The notes under the pieces are model-generated. The model was not told where the DNA came from and did not search any database. It saw only the letters and a list, made by a program, of their open reading frames with translations. Of a stretch of 64,000 nt of DNA, positions 25,780-33,581 are shown piece by piece; the first letter of the stretch is position 1; each line of letters starts with the position of its first letter. The DNA is taken from the NCBI RefSeq assembly GCF_026625565.1, contig NZ_CP112998.1:3722501-3786500 (forward strand), given 5' to 3'. The position numbers were made by a program, and so were the translations under genes. The stretch is from Dyadobacter pollutisoli (lineage in GTDB: Bacteria; Bacteroidota; Bacteroidia; Cytophagales; Spirosomataceae).

Positions 25780-26553
25780 ATGAATATGAAAGCATTGATC
25801 ATTGAAGACGAATATCCCGCAGCCGAGCGGCTCGAAAAATTGCTCAAAAAACTGGACTCTCGTATAGAGATATCCGGTGTGCTGGAAAGTGTCGAATCGG
25901 CCAAGCGCTGGTTCAAATCCGGGCAGACGGTGGACATTATTTTTTCCGACATTCAGCTTTCCGACGGACTTAGTTTTCAGATTTTTGAAGATTTTCCGGC
26001 ACACAGTCCTATCATATTTACCACTTCCTACGACGAGTACGCGATCAAGGCATTCAAAGTAAAAAGCATTGATTACCTCCTGAAACCCATTAAGCTACCC
26101 GAACTGGAAGAGGCGATCAAGAAGTATGAGAATTTCAAGCAGGATTTTTCGCCTCAGGCCTATGCCCAAAAAGTGGAATCCATGCTCGATAGTTTGGAAA
26201 TGAGCCGCAGGACTTATAAAACCAGGTTTTTGGTCAAAAACGGCGAGCAGCTTGTCCCTATACATCAGGAACAGGTGGCGTACTTCTATACGGCCAATGA
26301 AATGTCTTGCCTGGTGGCCAGCGATGGTCGGCAGTTTCTGGTAGACTACAATCTTGAAGAGTTGGAATCAATGATCGATCCACTCAGCTTTTTCCGGCTC
26401 AACCGCCAGTTCATCGGCCGCATCACCGCCATTCAGAAGATCTACACCTATTTCAATGGCAAACTCAAAGTAGAGCTCCGCCCCGAAACTGCCCAGGAAA
26501 TTATGGTCAGCAGGGAAAAAGCGCCCGCTTTCAAAGCCTGGCTGGACGAGTAG
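25780..26553 (+). CDS. LytTR-family response regulator
   Basis: 257 residues. Receiver: acidic residues in ALIIEDEYPAAERL, acceptor Asp in IIFSDIQLSDGLSF, Thr in IIFTTSYDEYAIKAF, Lys in DYLLKPIKLPELEE. LytTR domain in residues ~150-257: RFLVKNGEQLVPIHQEQVAY and FFRLNRQFIGRITAIQKIYT. It works with the LytS-like kinase upstream; the TonB receptor before them is the likely target. Directly after its stop begins a cupredoxin fragment that has lost its own start. Confidence 0.92.
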   Translation: MNMKALIIEDEYPAAERLEKLLKKLDSRIEISGVLESVESAKRWFKSGQTVDIIFSDIQLSDGLSFQIFEDFPAHSPIIFTTSYDEYAIKAFKVKSIDYLLKPIKLPELEEAIKKYENFKQDFSPQAYAQKVESMLDSLEMSRRTYKTRFLVKNGEQLVPIHQEQVAYFYTANEMSCLVASDGRQFLVDYNLEELESMIDPLSFFRLNRQFIGRITAIQKIYTYFNGKLKVELRPETAQEIMVSREKAPAFKAWLDE

Positions 26554-26775
26554 GAAGCCGCCGACGCGATGGCCAGTTTGAAAGATGATTTTGAAAAAAA
26601 CTCCGTCCCGGCCTCAACGGATGTACTTTTAGCCACGCCGCTTGTGAATTCAGGGAAGAGTTATCGTTTAGAATTCAAAGCACCTGACCAGGCCGGAGAC
26701 TATCCATTTATATGTTCTTTCCCGGCACATTGGCGGGTGATGCAGGGGATGTTAGTTGTGAAATATCGGAGTTGA
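26554..26775 (+). pseudogene. C-terminal remnant of a cupredoxin (azurin/auracyanin-like) domain
   Basis: The frame opens immediately after the response-regulator stop and could start at ATG 26569 (68 residues). The text (VPASTDVLLATPLVNSGKSY, then CSFPAHWRVMQGMLVV) is the last two thirds of a type I copper domain, with the Cys, His and Met ligands intact. The first strands and the N-terminal His ligand are missing, and there is no signal peptide, so it cannot fold as a normal cupredoxin. It is most simply the 3' end of a larger gene whose 5' part was deleted. A perfect 12-1-12 palindrome follows. Confidence 0.7.
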
Positions 26776-26817
26776 GATTATTGGAATGAGTTGGGCAAGA
26801 AAATAAATGTTACTAAT

Positions 26818-26930
26818 ATATTGAATGGAATCCATTCAATATGAAGGACAAGTCCCGTCAGGGACGTAATAATGGTAGCAAGGCAGCATGAATGAGGTTT
26901 CAAATACCGTAGGTATGTAACATTGTGCAC
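26818..26930. repeat. Cluster of palindromic intergenic repeats
   Basis: It contains a perfect 12-1-12 palindrome at 26818-26842 (arms ATATTGAATGGA and TCCATTCAATAT), then GTCCC-GTCA-GGGAC at 26852-26865, then ATACC-GTA-GGTAT at 26904-26916, followed by TGTAACATTGTGCAC. The last motif recurs nearly identically (TGTAACATTATGCAC) in the repeat at 62944-62997, where a CCGTCAGGGA core also occurs. It is therefore a dispersed family, not a local terminator only. It sits between a gene remnant and the AraC gene stop. Confidence 0.65.
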
Positions 26931-26932
26931 AG

Positions 26933-27820
26933 TTAAACAAAGAATTCCGTCTGATCAGGCTGTTTTGTCATTTCCCGAAACTGCTTGCGGTAGCCCAAGG
27001 GCGCCATTTGGGCAAATTTCCTGAACTGCCGGTAAAAGAAAGGCAGGCTATCGTATCCGCACGCATAGCCGATCTCGGCAATCTGCATGTCGGTTTCGAT
27101 CAGCATTTTGCTGGCCATCGTGATCCGGTATTCATTTAAAAAAGTAAATAAAGGCTTGTGCATGATCTTGCTGAAAAACCGGGAGAACGCCTCTTCGCTC
27201 ATATGTACCAGTTCCGCGACCTGCGCCAGGGTGACCTTATCCTGATAGTGCTCCCTAATGTAGCCATACACCAGATTGATCCTTTGATTATCGTCAAAAT
27301 TGAGTGGATAGGTAAAACCTTGTTCGCATAAAAGCTCTAAATCGCTAGCACCGGCAAGGAAATCAAGTATTTCCAGCAATCGCATCAGTCTTGGAAAGGG
27401 AGGTAATGTCGGTAAGCTCTGTACCCAGTCCTGAACCCGTTCCGAAACCGCTGGGCTAAACCGTATACCCTGGCCCGACAGCTGCAAAAGTCGCTGAATG
27501 GGTTTAAACTCGGGATTTTCGGTCCAGCCAGCCCCCAGTAAGTCCTCCGACCATTGCACTACCACAGCACGCGCTTTTCCAGGGTTTTCTCCGGTATTTT
27601 TCCAGCAATGCGGCAGATTAGGGCCCACCATCACCAAGTCGCCTGCATCAAAATTCTCCATACTGTTGCCTACATAACGTACACCCTGACTATTCAGGAT
27701 CAGTGTGAGCTCATATTCGGGATGGTAATGCCACGGCGCGTCGAATTCGTCCACTTCATGGAGAAACACGGTGAATGAGTTTTCAGGTGATCTTTGGGTT
27801 CTTTCAAAAAGTGCTTTCAT
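26933..27820 (-). CDS. AraC-family regulator with cupin sensing domain
   Basis: 295 residues. The N-terminal cupin is visible in FDAPWHYHPEYELTLILNSQ and GDLVMVGPNLPHCW, with metal- or sugar-binding His residues. The C-terminal double HTH spans ~190-290: LAQVAELVHMSEEAFSRFFS, then EIGYACGYDSLPFFYRQFRK. It is divergent from the PhyH dioxygenase gene, its probable target. Its promoter region shares 160 bp with that gene, including an 8-bp inverted repeat. The effector is unknown, probably a sugar or small acid as for other cupin-AraC proteins. Confidence 0.88.
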   Translation of the reverse strand: MKALFERTQRSPENSFTVFLHEVDEFDAPWHYHPEYELTLILNSQGVRYVGNSMENFDAGDLVMVGPNLPHCWKNTGENPGKARAVVVQWSEDLLGAGWTENPEFKPIQRLLQLSGQGIRFSPAVSERVQDWVQSLPTLPPFPRLMRLLEILDFLAGASDLELLCEQGFTYPLNFDDNQRINLVYGYIREHYQDKVTLAQVAELVHMSEEAFSRFFSKIMHKPLFTFLNEYRITMASKMLIETDMQIAEIGYACGYDSLPFFYRQFRKFAQMAPLGYRKQFREMTKQPDQTEFFV

Positions 27821-27906
27821 GAATTACTGCATTGTACATTGCCTATTATGCATTAATTATAGTTTGATAAAAAAATAACTCTACAAAATAAGCAACTAAT
27901 TGATCA

Positions 27907-27943
27907 ATATCGGCAATGCGACCAGAAACTGTTTCGCCGATAT
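27907..27943. promoter_or_regulatory. Inverted repeat ATATCGGC...GCCGATAT in a divergent promoter region
   Basis: Perfect 8-bp arms at 27907-27914 and 27936-27943 are separated by 21 bp, 38 bp before the PhyH start. It could be a binding site for the divergent AraC protein, whose sites are often paired half-sites, or a hairpin in the 5' leader. Confidence 0.35.
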
Positions 27944-27980
27944 TTGTCTATGCTTATTCATAGCGACTATTCCTAAACCC

Positions 27981-28871
27981 ATGATTTTAGAAACCACTGA
28001 CCTGTCCGGATACCATGAACTGGTATCCGACCTTTTTAAACAACCCCTTTCGTCTGATGAATGGGCCCAGTACCGGCTCACCGACGAGCAAATCAGTTTC
28101 TTTCACGAAAATGGTTACCTGTCCAACATTAAATTATTGGAACCCTGGCAGGTAGATGTTCTGAATCTGGAACTGACCATTAATACCAACCCGGCGCACC
28201 CCGGCCATCATTTATTTTATGAGTTTCATTCCAATGAATCCAGCGATCCGAACTCGGTACTGATGCACGCACTGGGTGCATGGAGGGTTACGGTGGGCTT
28301 TCACGATGTACTCTGGAACCCCGCTTTTGTCATGGCGGCGAGCCAGCTGCTTGGTGATACTGCTGTCCGTTTCTGGCATGATCAGTTATTTTGTAAGCCT
28401 GCACATCACGGCGGCGTGGTGGCCTGGCACCAGGATTATTCGTACTGGACGCGCACGGTCCCCATGCAGCATCTTACCTGCTGGACCGGCCTGGACGATG
28501 CGAGTGTGGAGAATGGATGCCTTTATTATGTACCCAAAAGTCACCGCTGGGGGTTGCTGGACAAGCCGGAGCTGGCTGGCGATATGGAAGGTCTCATGGC
28601 CTACCTGACCGATGAGCAAAGGGCAGAATTTAAACCGGTACCCATTGAAATGAAGAAAGGTTACGGCACATTTCATCATCCGCTCATGGTACACGGCTCT
28701 TATGAAAACAAGTCGGAAAGATCCAGAAGGGCTTTTGTGCTGAATGTGTTCAGCGACGGTACCACGTCGCAAACGGACGAGGAACTGCTTGCTGGCGTGC
28801 CCGTCGTTACCAAAGACCAGAAACTGGACGGACAATTTTTCCCGCTACTTTTTGATCCGAATCTCAATTGA
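27981..28871 (+). CDS. Phytanoyl-CoA dioxygenase (PhyH)-family protein
   Basis: The ATG at 27981 gives 296 residues; the open leader from TTG 27900 runs through an inverted repeat and lacks family similarity. PhyH features: ISFFHENGYLSNIKLL near the start, the iron-binding HxD in VVAWHQDYSYWTR, a distal His in FHHPLMVHGSYENKS and the 2-oxoglutarate Arg in RSRRAFVLNVF. It is a non-haem Fe(II)/2OG oxygenase acting on an unknown small molecule. A terminator lies between it and the converging oxidoreductase. The cupin-AraC gene upstream is the likely regulator. Confidence 0.87.
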   Translation: MILETTDLSGYHELVSDLFKQPLSSDEWAQYRLTDEQISFFHENGYLSNIKLLEPWQVDVLNLELTINTNPAHPGHHLFYEFHSNESSDPNSVLMHALGAWRVTVGFHDVLWNPAFVMAASQLLGDTAVRFWHDQLFCKPAHHGGVVAWHQDYSYWTRTVPMQHLTCWTGLDDASVENGCLYYVPKSHRWGLLDKPELAGDMEGLMAYLTDEQRAEFKPVPIEMKKGYGTFHHPLMVHGSYENKSERSRRAFVLNVFSDGTTSQTDEELLAGVPVVTKDQKLDGQFFPLLFDPNLN

Positions 28872-28896
28872 TTGTAAAATAACCCACTGATTACAG

Positions 28897-28932
28897 AAAG
28901 AGCCGGAATGTAAAATATTCCGGCTCTTCTTT
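28897..28932. terminator. Bidirectional rho-independent terminator
   Basis: AGAGCCGGAAT pairs perfectly with ATTCCGGCTCT around a 7-base loop, with A-rich and T-rich flanks. It lies between the converging PhyH and Gfo/Idh/MocA genes. Confidence 0.88.
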
Positions 28933-28947
28933 ATTTCAATTCAAAAG

Positions 28948-30414
28948 TTACACGCCCAGGCTCCATCCTTCGCGATAGTTGCGGCGGACATACTGGTTTA
29001 CTTCGTCGAAGTTGGTAACCTTCATATTTTGCGCGTCCCAAAGCATTTTCATGTTGCTTCCAGGATACGTAAAGCCTTTTCCGTCTTCTCTTGCTTTCGG
29101 CATATCAGCACCGCGGATCGCCAGGTTGGCTCCCAGGATCGCTTCGGTCAATGGGCCAGCCAGCTCAAACGGCGAGCTCAGTTCCATTTTGCCGTATCCT
29201 GCGATACATCCTTCCACCCATTGTGCATAGTGACCTTCGGCGCTTCCGGGCACACGGGCAAATTTTTGTTTCACTTTCACTTCCTGCATTTTCGAAAGTG
29301 GCAGCAGGCGGGGATTAGCGGCATATTCGCTGGCCATCATCTTGCCTTTTGAACCCACAAACAAGATACCACTGTTACCGTCACCGAACAATTCATTTGG
29401 TCCCAGCTCTTCCGGACGTTCCGGCTTGATACCACCGTCCATCCAGTGCATGATCACCGGGCCTTTGGTTTTTGGGGTTTTCGGGAAAGTCAATGTCGCG
29501 TGGCTTGACGGCGGGCAGCTGTCAGGGAACACGCCTCTTTTGCCAAATGCCGTGAACACGCTGCCTACGCTGGCTTGCATATCCGTCGCATATTTCAGTC
29601 CAAGCACGCGGAACGGAGCCTCCATCAGGTGGCAGCCCAGGTCGCCCAATGCGCCGGTACCATAGTCCCACCAGCCTCTCCAGCTACCAGGGATCAGGTT
29701 TTCAACATAATCTTTTTTAGGAGCCGTTCCCAGCCACAAGTCCCAGTCCAGTTCTTTCGGAACGGCAGGCTTGTCGGTCGGCCAGGGAATACCTTGCGGC
29801 CAGATCGGCCTGTTGGTCCAGATAAATACCTCGCTTACGTCGCCAATAATGTCAGCGTCGTACCATTCGTGAAGCGTACGCACACCGTCGCCTGACGAAC
29901 CCTGGTTGCCCATTTGCGTCACGACTTTGTACTTGGCAGCTGCTTCCGTCAGCTTACGGGCTTCATAAATATCGTGCGTCATCGGTTTTTGTACGTACAC
30001 GTGCTTGCCCAGCTGCATGGCGGCCATGGCTACCACGGCATGGGTATGGTCGGGTGTTGATACCGAAACCGCATCAAAATTTTTGGATTCCTTATCGAAC
30101 ATTTCCCGGAAGTCCTTGTAGTATTTGGCCTTTGGGAAATTGGTTACGCTGGTAGCAGCGCGGCGGTCGTCCACGTCGCAGAGGTATGCGATGTCGGCTT
30201 TACCGCTTTTCGCGAAATTGGCAAGGTCGGAAGTTCCTTTACCTCCTACCCCAACACCGGCTACCAGAAGCTTGTCGCTTGGGGCTGTAAAACCTTTCCC
30301 GCCCAGCACGTGGCGCGGGACGATCATGATACCCGCTGCGGCAACGGTCGAAGCTTTAATAAAATCCCTTCTCGTCGAAGCAGATTGTTCGTTTTTTGTA
30401 TTCGGTTTTTCCAT
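28948..30414 (-). CDS. Gfo/Idh/MocA-family oxidoreductase, Tat-exported
   Basis: 488 residues. The N-terminus has a twin-arginine signal (TRRDFIKASTVAAAGIMIV). The Rossmann fold follows (LLVAGVGVGGKGTSDLANFA, DVDDRRAA), then the family's VSVSTPDHTHAVVAMAAMQ and GKHVYVQKPMTHDIYEARKL, which contains the catalytic Lys of the EKP-like motif. The C-terminal domain (GYGALGDLG-like GTGALGDLGCHLMEAPF) completes the usual ~450-490 length. Such exported NAD(P)-dependent enzymes oxidise sugars or sugar derivatives in the periplasm. The gene is monocistronic. Confidence 0.92.
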   Translation of the reverse strand: MEKPNTKNEQSASTRRDFIKASTVAAAGIMIVPRHVLGGKGFTAPSDKLLVAGVGVGGKGTSDLANFAKSGKADIAYLCDVDDRRAATSVTNFPKAKYYKDFREMFDKESKNFDAVSVSTPDHTHAVVAMAAMQLGKHVYVQKPMTHDIYEARKLTEAAAKYKVVTQMGNQGSSGDGVRTLHEWYDADIIGDVSEVFIWTNRPIWPQGIPWPTDKPAVPKELDWDLWLGTAPKKDYVENLIPGSWRGWWDYGTGALGDLGCHLMEAPFRVLGLKYATDMQASVGSVFTAFGKRGVFPDSCPPSSHATLTFPKTPKTKGPVIMHWMDGGIKPERPEELGPNELFGDGNSGILFVGSKGKMMASEYAANPRLLPLSKMQEVKVKQKFARVPGSAEGHYAQWVEGCIAGYGKMELSSPFELAGPLTEAILGANLAIRGADMPKAREDGKGFTYPGSNMKMLWDAQNMKVTNFDEVNQYVRRNYREGWSLGV

Positions 30415-30523
30415 TTTTCCAGGTTAAAGATTTAAGGTATTACCATTAAAAGGGAGATCGGGCTATTTTTAATCTGATTAAACAAATTATTATTTTGTTA
30501 AGCCCTGCAAAACCTTGGTCATA

Positions 30524-31843
30524 CTATAATCTGATCACCCTTCCTTTGCTCTCAAACCAGGTGTCTTTCACCGCGCCGGTACCGTTAAACCGCATTTGCA
30601 CGCCTACAATCCCGGTAGTCTTATTTGGAAAAGTAAGCGAATAAGCCTTCACACCATTTACAAACAATGTTGCATGCTTGTTCACGGTTTCCACCCGCAG
30701 CTTGGTCCATTCAGTGAGGTTGGCTCCAAATTTCGACAGATCTGCGTCTTTGCTACTTATATATGCCCCGCAGAAAGCGAGCGACATATCACCAATGCAA
30801 GGCTTGGCAGCCAGTGGGATGATAATGATATCGTTTTTACATTGAATGAGCACCTGAACCGGCTGGCAGGTGTTGGTACCCTGGTCAAAATTGTTTTTAA
30901 TAGTAGTCTCAAAAGTGAAATTATCGCTCATCAGATCGCCCATATCGCGCTGATTGAAAAACCGGATCCTGGGTGGTTTGGGATGAAGTGACAGGTTATA
31001 TTTTTTCAAAAGCTCCTCTTCTACTGACACCATACTGTCTTTCTGGCATTCCTCATTTTTAAAATAAAGCGGTACCGGCTCATCCTCTGCCAGGCAAAGC
31101 CATCCCTTGGACGTAATCCACAGATCCTGTGCCTTAACGATCTGGTTATCGGCAATCAGCTTGGTGTTGAAAAAACCAGGGTAATAGTAGATCGCCGAAT
31201 GTTCATGCCGGTCCTTTGGTACCAGCCGCTTTCTGGTGATATCCCAGGTTTGCACGATAAAAACAGAGTCGGTCACGGCAGCCCGGGCATCGTAATGAAA
31301 GACGACTGAATTGGGGACTCCTTCCGCGACCATTTTATCCGTACGAAATGAAAATGCACTGCTATCCAGCGAATTTTGTTTCGAGGAAATCAATGTATAA
31401 CCAAGCAGGGAGAGCGGTACCAGCGCCAAAAACCAATAATATTGGAAATGTTTGGGCTTAACCGGCATGGCAGGAGTCCGTGGCGGGTCCGCTGGGGGCA
31501 ATACTGGCTCAATGGTTTGCGAAGTGCTATCCCCGTCAATTTTGGTGTGGGTAATGTCTGTTACCACGGCCTCATTTCGCTTGAAATCCCTCCAATCCGC
31601 ATAACCGGCATATTGCGCCAGGGTATTTAATGTAGTAAGCGTGGGCGCGTGGTCGTATTTCAGTTTTCCCCAAATACGTTTCAATGTAGAAGTACTCAGC
31701 CGGACGCCGGTACTGTCATTGACAATGTCGCTCAGTTTTTCAAAATCATAGTGGACCCAGCCCTCACTGCTTCCCCAGCCCAGTTTCGACTCGATCAGCA
31801 GCAGGCAACGGTTTATTTCAGGTTCTTCTCCGTTTTTGGCCAT
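30524..31843 (-). CDS. Putative DNA-binding-like / transmembrane / lectin-like protein
   Basis: The ATG at 31843 (MAKNGEEPEINRC) gives 439 residues; an upstream leader to 31891 is open but unlikely. Residues ~1-95 form a helical domain that looks like a helix-turn-helix (FEKLSDIVNDSTGVRLSTST, LKRIWGKLKYDHAPTLTTLN, GYADWRDFKR), a module I have seen heading many Bacteroidota proteins. A Pro-rich linker and one membrane helix (YYWFLALVPLSLLGYTLISS) follow. The outer ~290 residues are beta-rich and end in a concanavalin-like module of the DUF1080 kind (WTKLRVETVNKHATLFVNGV). The function is unknown. It is divergent from a secreted protein with a similar lectin-like module. Confidence 0.65.
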   Translation of the reverse strand: MAKNGEEPEINRCLLLIESKLGWGSSEGWVHYDFEKLSDIVNDSTGVRLSTSTLKRIWGKLKYDHAPTLTTLNTLAQYAGYADWRDFKRNEAVVTDITHTKIDGDSTSQTIEPVLPPADPPRTPAMPVKPKHFQYYWFLALVPLSLLGYTLISSKQNSLDSSAFSFRTDKMVAEGVPNSVVFHYDARAAVTDSVFIVQTWDITRKRLVPKDRHEHSAIYYYPGFFNTKLIADNQIVKAQDLWITSKGWLCLAEDEPVPLYFKNEECQKDSMVSVEEELLKKYNLSLHPKPPRIRFFNQRDMGDLMSDNFTFETTIKNNFDQGTNTCQPVQVLIQCKNDIIIIPLAAKPCIGDMSLAFCGAYISSKDADLSKFGANLTEWTKLRVETVNKHATLFVNGVKAYSLTFPNKTTGIVGVQMRFNGTGAVKDTWFESKGRVIRL

Positions 31844-31956
31844 TTGGATAACAGAAAATAATTTGCACTGATTTGACTTGAATTTGAACAATCAAAAATA
31901 GACCATTTAACCGAATTTTGCAGGAGTCTTTAACTCAATGTCAAATCGATTAGCCT

Positions 31957-32604
31957 ATGAAATCCTTGGTAACATTATTTCTGATCTATCTCTTCGCTTG
32001 CCAGGCATCTGCCCAAACTGTCCGCCCCGATCTCCATTCGCCCGACATTTGGAATGTAACCAACAGAAAAACTGAAATCATCACTGAATCCGGCAAGAAA
32101 GTACTTCGGGTCAATGAAGCCGTCAATGATGGTCTCGTGACGTTAAAAGATCATTCATTTGTCAATGGTACTATTGAATTTGACGTGAAAGGAAGGAATG
32201 TGCTGCAAAAAAGTTTTGTGGGCGTGGCCTTCCATGTTCAGGATGCGAAACATTATGAAGTAGTTTATTTTCGTCCATTCAACTTTATGAACCCTGACAC
32301 AGCTCGCAGACTGAGAGCAGTTCAATATGTGTCGATGCCTGACTATCCCTGGGAAAAGCTTCGGGCCGATACGCCGGGCAAGTATGAAAAAAGGGTGAAT
32401 CCCGTGCCAGACGCAGAGGACTGGTTTCACGCGAAAATCATCGTCAATGGCAAATCCGTGAAGGTTTTTGTTAACAATGCGACCGACCCGTGCCTGGAAG
32501 TGGAGCGTTTAGGCACCCTGGCCTCGGGTAACATCGCCCTCTGGACTGGTAACTCTTCGAATGGTTCTTTTGCCAATTTAGAGATTACACCAGCGAGGGA
32601 ATGA
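31957..32604 (+). CDS. Secreted concanavalin-like (DUF1080/LamG-type) protein
   Basis: 215 residues with a signal peptide (MKSLVTLFLIYLFACQASAQ). The mature part is a jelly-roll: FVNGTIEFDVKGRNVLQKSF, FVGVAFHVQDAKHYEVVYFR, AKIIVNGKSVKVFVNNA and a C-terminal GNIALWTGNSSNGSFANLEI. This matches 3-keto-disaccharide hydrolase-like/LamG domains, which bind or cleave sugars. No catalytic residues can be assigned. It is divergent from the lectin-like membrane protein at 31843, so the two may be co-regulated. Confidence 0.75.
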   Translation: MKSLVTLFLIYLFACQASAQTVRPDLHSPDIWNVTNRKTEIITESGKKVLRVNEAVNDGLVTLKDHSFVNGTIEFDVKGRNVLQKSFVGVAFHVQDAKHYEVVYFRPFNFMNPDTARRLRAVQYVSMPDYPWEKLRADTPGKYEKRVNPVPDAEDWFHAKIIVNGKSVKVFVNNATDPCLEVERLGTLASGNIALWTGNSSNGSFANLEITPARE

Positions 32605-32669
32605 TACATTGATTAAATTAAGGGCTTGATTTTTATACATTCAGATCAAATGATAAAACTGATCTTTTT

Positions 32670-33446
32670 ATGAAAATAGCCACATATAATGTCAATGGAG
32701 TAAATGGACGTCTGCCGGTACTGCTTCGCTGGCTTGCTGAAAGCCAGCCGGATGTAGTTTGTTTGCAGGAATTAAAAGCCCCGGAGGAGAAATTTCCTGA
32801 ACAAGCGATACTGGATGCAGGTTACAATGCGATTTGGCATGGACAAAAAAGCTGGAACGGTGTAGCAATATTGGCCCGCAATGCAGAGCTGCAGGAAGTA
32901 CGGCGGGCGTTGCCCGGCGATGAAGAGGATTTGCACAGCCGGTACATCGAAGCGATCGTTAACGGAATACTGGTTGCGTGCCTGTATCTACCCAACGGCA
33001 ATCCTGCTCCCGGACCCAAGTTGGACTATAAAATGAAATGGTTCGAAAGACTGACCATTCATGCCGCCGAGTTAATGGAATTTGGCGTGCCCGTGGTGAT
33101 GGCTGGCGACTATAATGTGATGCCGACCGAGATCGACGTGTACAAACCCGAACGCTGGGTAGACGATGCATTGTTCCGCCCCGAAGTCCGCGCTGCTTTT
33201 AAAACGCTGGTCGACCAGGGCTGGACCGACGCCTTGCGCAAACTGCACCCTAACGAGGTCATTTATACATTCTGGGACTATTTTCGCAATGCATTCGGAC
33301 GGAATGCAGGCCTGCGCATCGATCATTTTCTGCTTAGCCCCCATCTGGACAAGCGCCTGCTAGCCGCCGGGGTCGATCGTCACGTGCGCGGCTGGGAGAA
33401 AAGCAGCGACCACGCCCCCACCTGGATTGAGCTGGCAGACGAGTAA
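32670..33446 (+). CDS. xth: Exodeoxyribonuclease III
   Basis: 258 residues of the EEP (endonuclease/exonuclease/phosphatase) family. The motifs are complete: KIATYNVNGVNGRL with the Asn, LQELKAPEEKFPE with the metal-binding Glu, GDYNVMPTEIDVY with Asp and Asn, and a final KSSDHAPTWIEL with the catalytic Asp-His. It repairs abasic sites and removes 3'-blocking groups in the cytosol. It is followed by a 9-bp hairpin at 33446. Confidence 0.95.
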   Translation: MKIATYNVNGVNGRLPVLLRWLAESQPDVVCLQELKAPEEKFPEQAILDAGYNAIWHGQKSWNGVAILARNAELQEVRRALPGDEEDLHSRYIEAIVNGILVACLYLPNGNPAPGPKLDYKMKWFERLTIHAAELMEFGVPVVMAGDYNVMPTEIDVYKPERWVDDALFRPEVRAAFKTLVDQGWTDALRKLHPNEVIYTFWDYFRNAFGRNAGLRIDHFLLSPHLDKRLLAAGVDRHVRGWEKSSDHAPTWIELADE

Positions 33447-33469
33447 GCCCAAGGCTTCACCCTTGGGCT
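33446..33469. repeat. Hairpin AGCCCAAGG/CCTTGGGCT after xth
   Basis: Nine perfect base pairs flank the loop CTTCAC directly after the xth stop. There is no T-tract on the plus strand, so it is more likely a REP-like palindrome or mRNA-end stabiliser than a standard terminator. Confidence 0.5.
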
Positions 33470-33520
33470 AAGTCCGCGGGGGAACTTATATGTTAATTTT
33501 TTAATAATTAATTACAAAAA

Positions 33521-33552
33521 TTTGCTTTTGGTATTTTCTGACTTTACTTTTG
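33521..33552 (+). promoter_or_regulatory. Bacteroidota-type promoter of the carbohydrate locus
   Basis: TTTG at 33521-33524 and TACTTTTG at 33545-33552 fit the TTTG-N20-TAnnTTTG consensus. Transcription would start near 33559, just before the dyad at 33564, and the ATG of the permease gene follows at 33582. Confidence 0.65.
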
Positions 33553-33563
33553 AATGAAATTAA

Positions 33564-33577
33564 GTTAGTGCGTTAAG
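33564..33577. promoter_or_regulatory. Candidate GntR operator, copy 1
   Basis: GTTA-GTGCGT-TAAG lies between the predicted transcription start and the permease ATG. The same 13 bases (TTAGTGCGTTAAG) occur at 34865-34877 before the isomerase gene, with similar flanks (TGAAAT upstream). A bound repressor here would block transcription. Confidence 0.55.
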
Positions 33578-33581
33578 ATAT

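Noticed and set aside
8019..26553. The two LytS/LytT pairs as a recent duplication
   Set aside because: The kinases and regulators differ in start, length and motif wording; they look like distant members of a common family.
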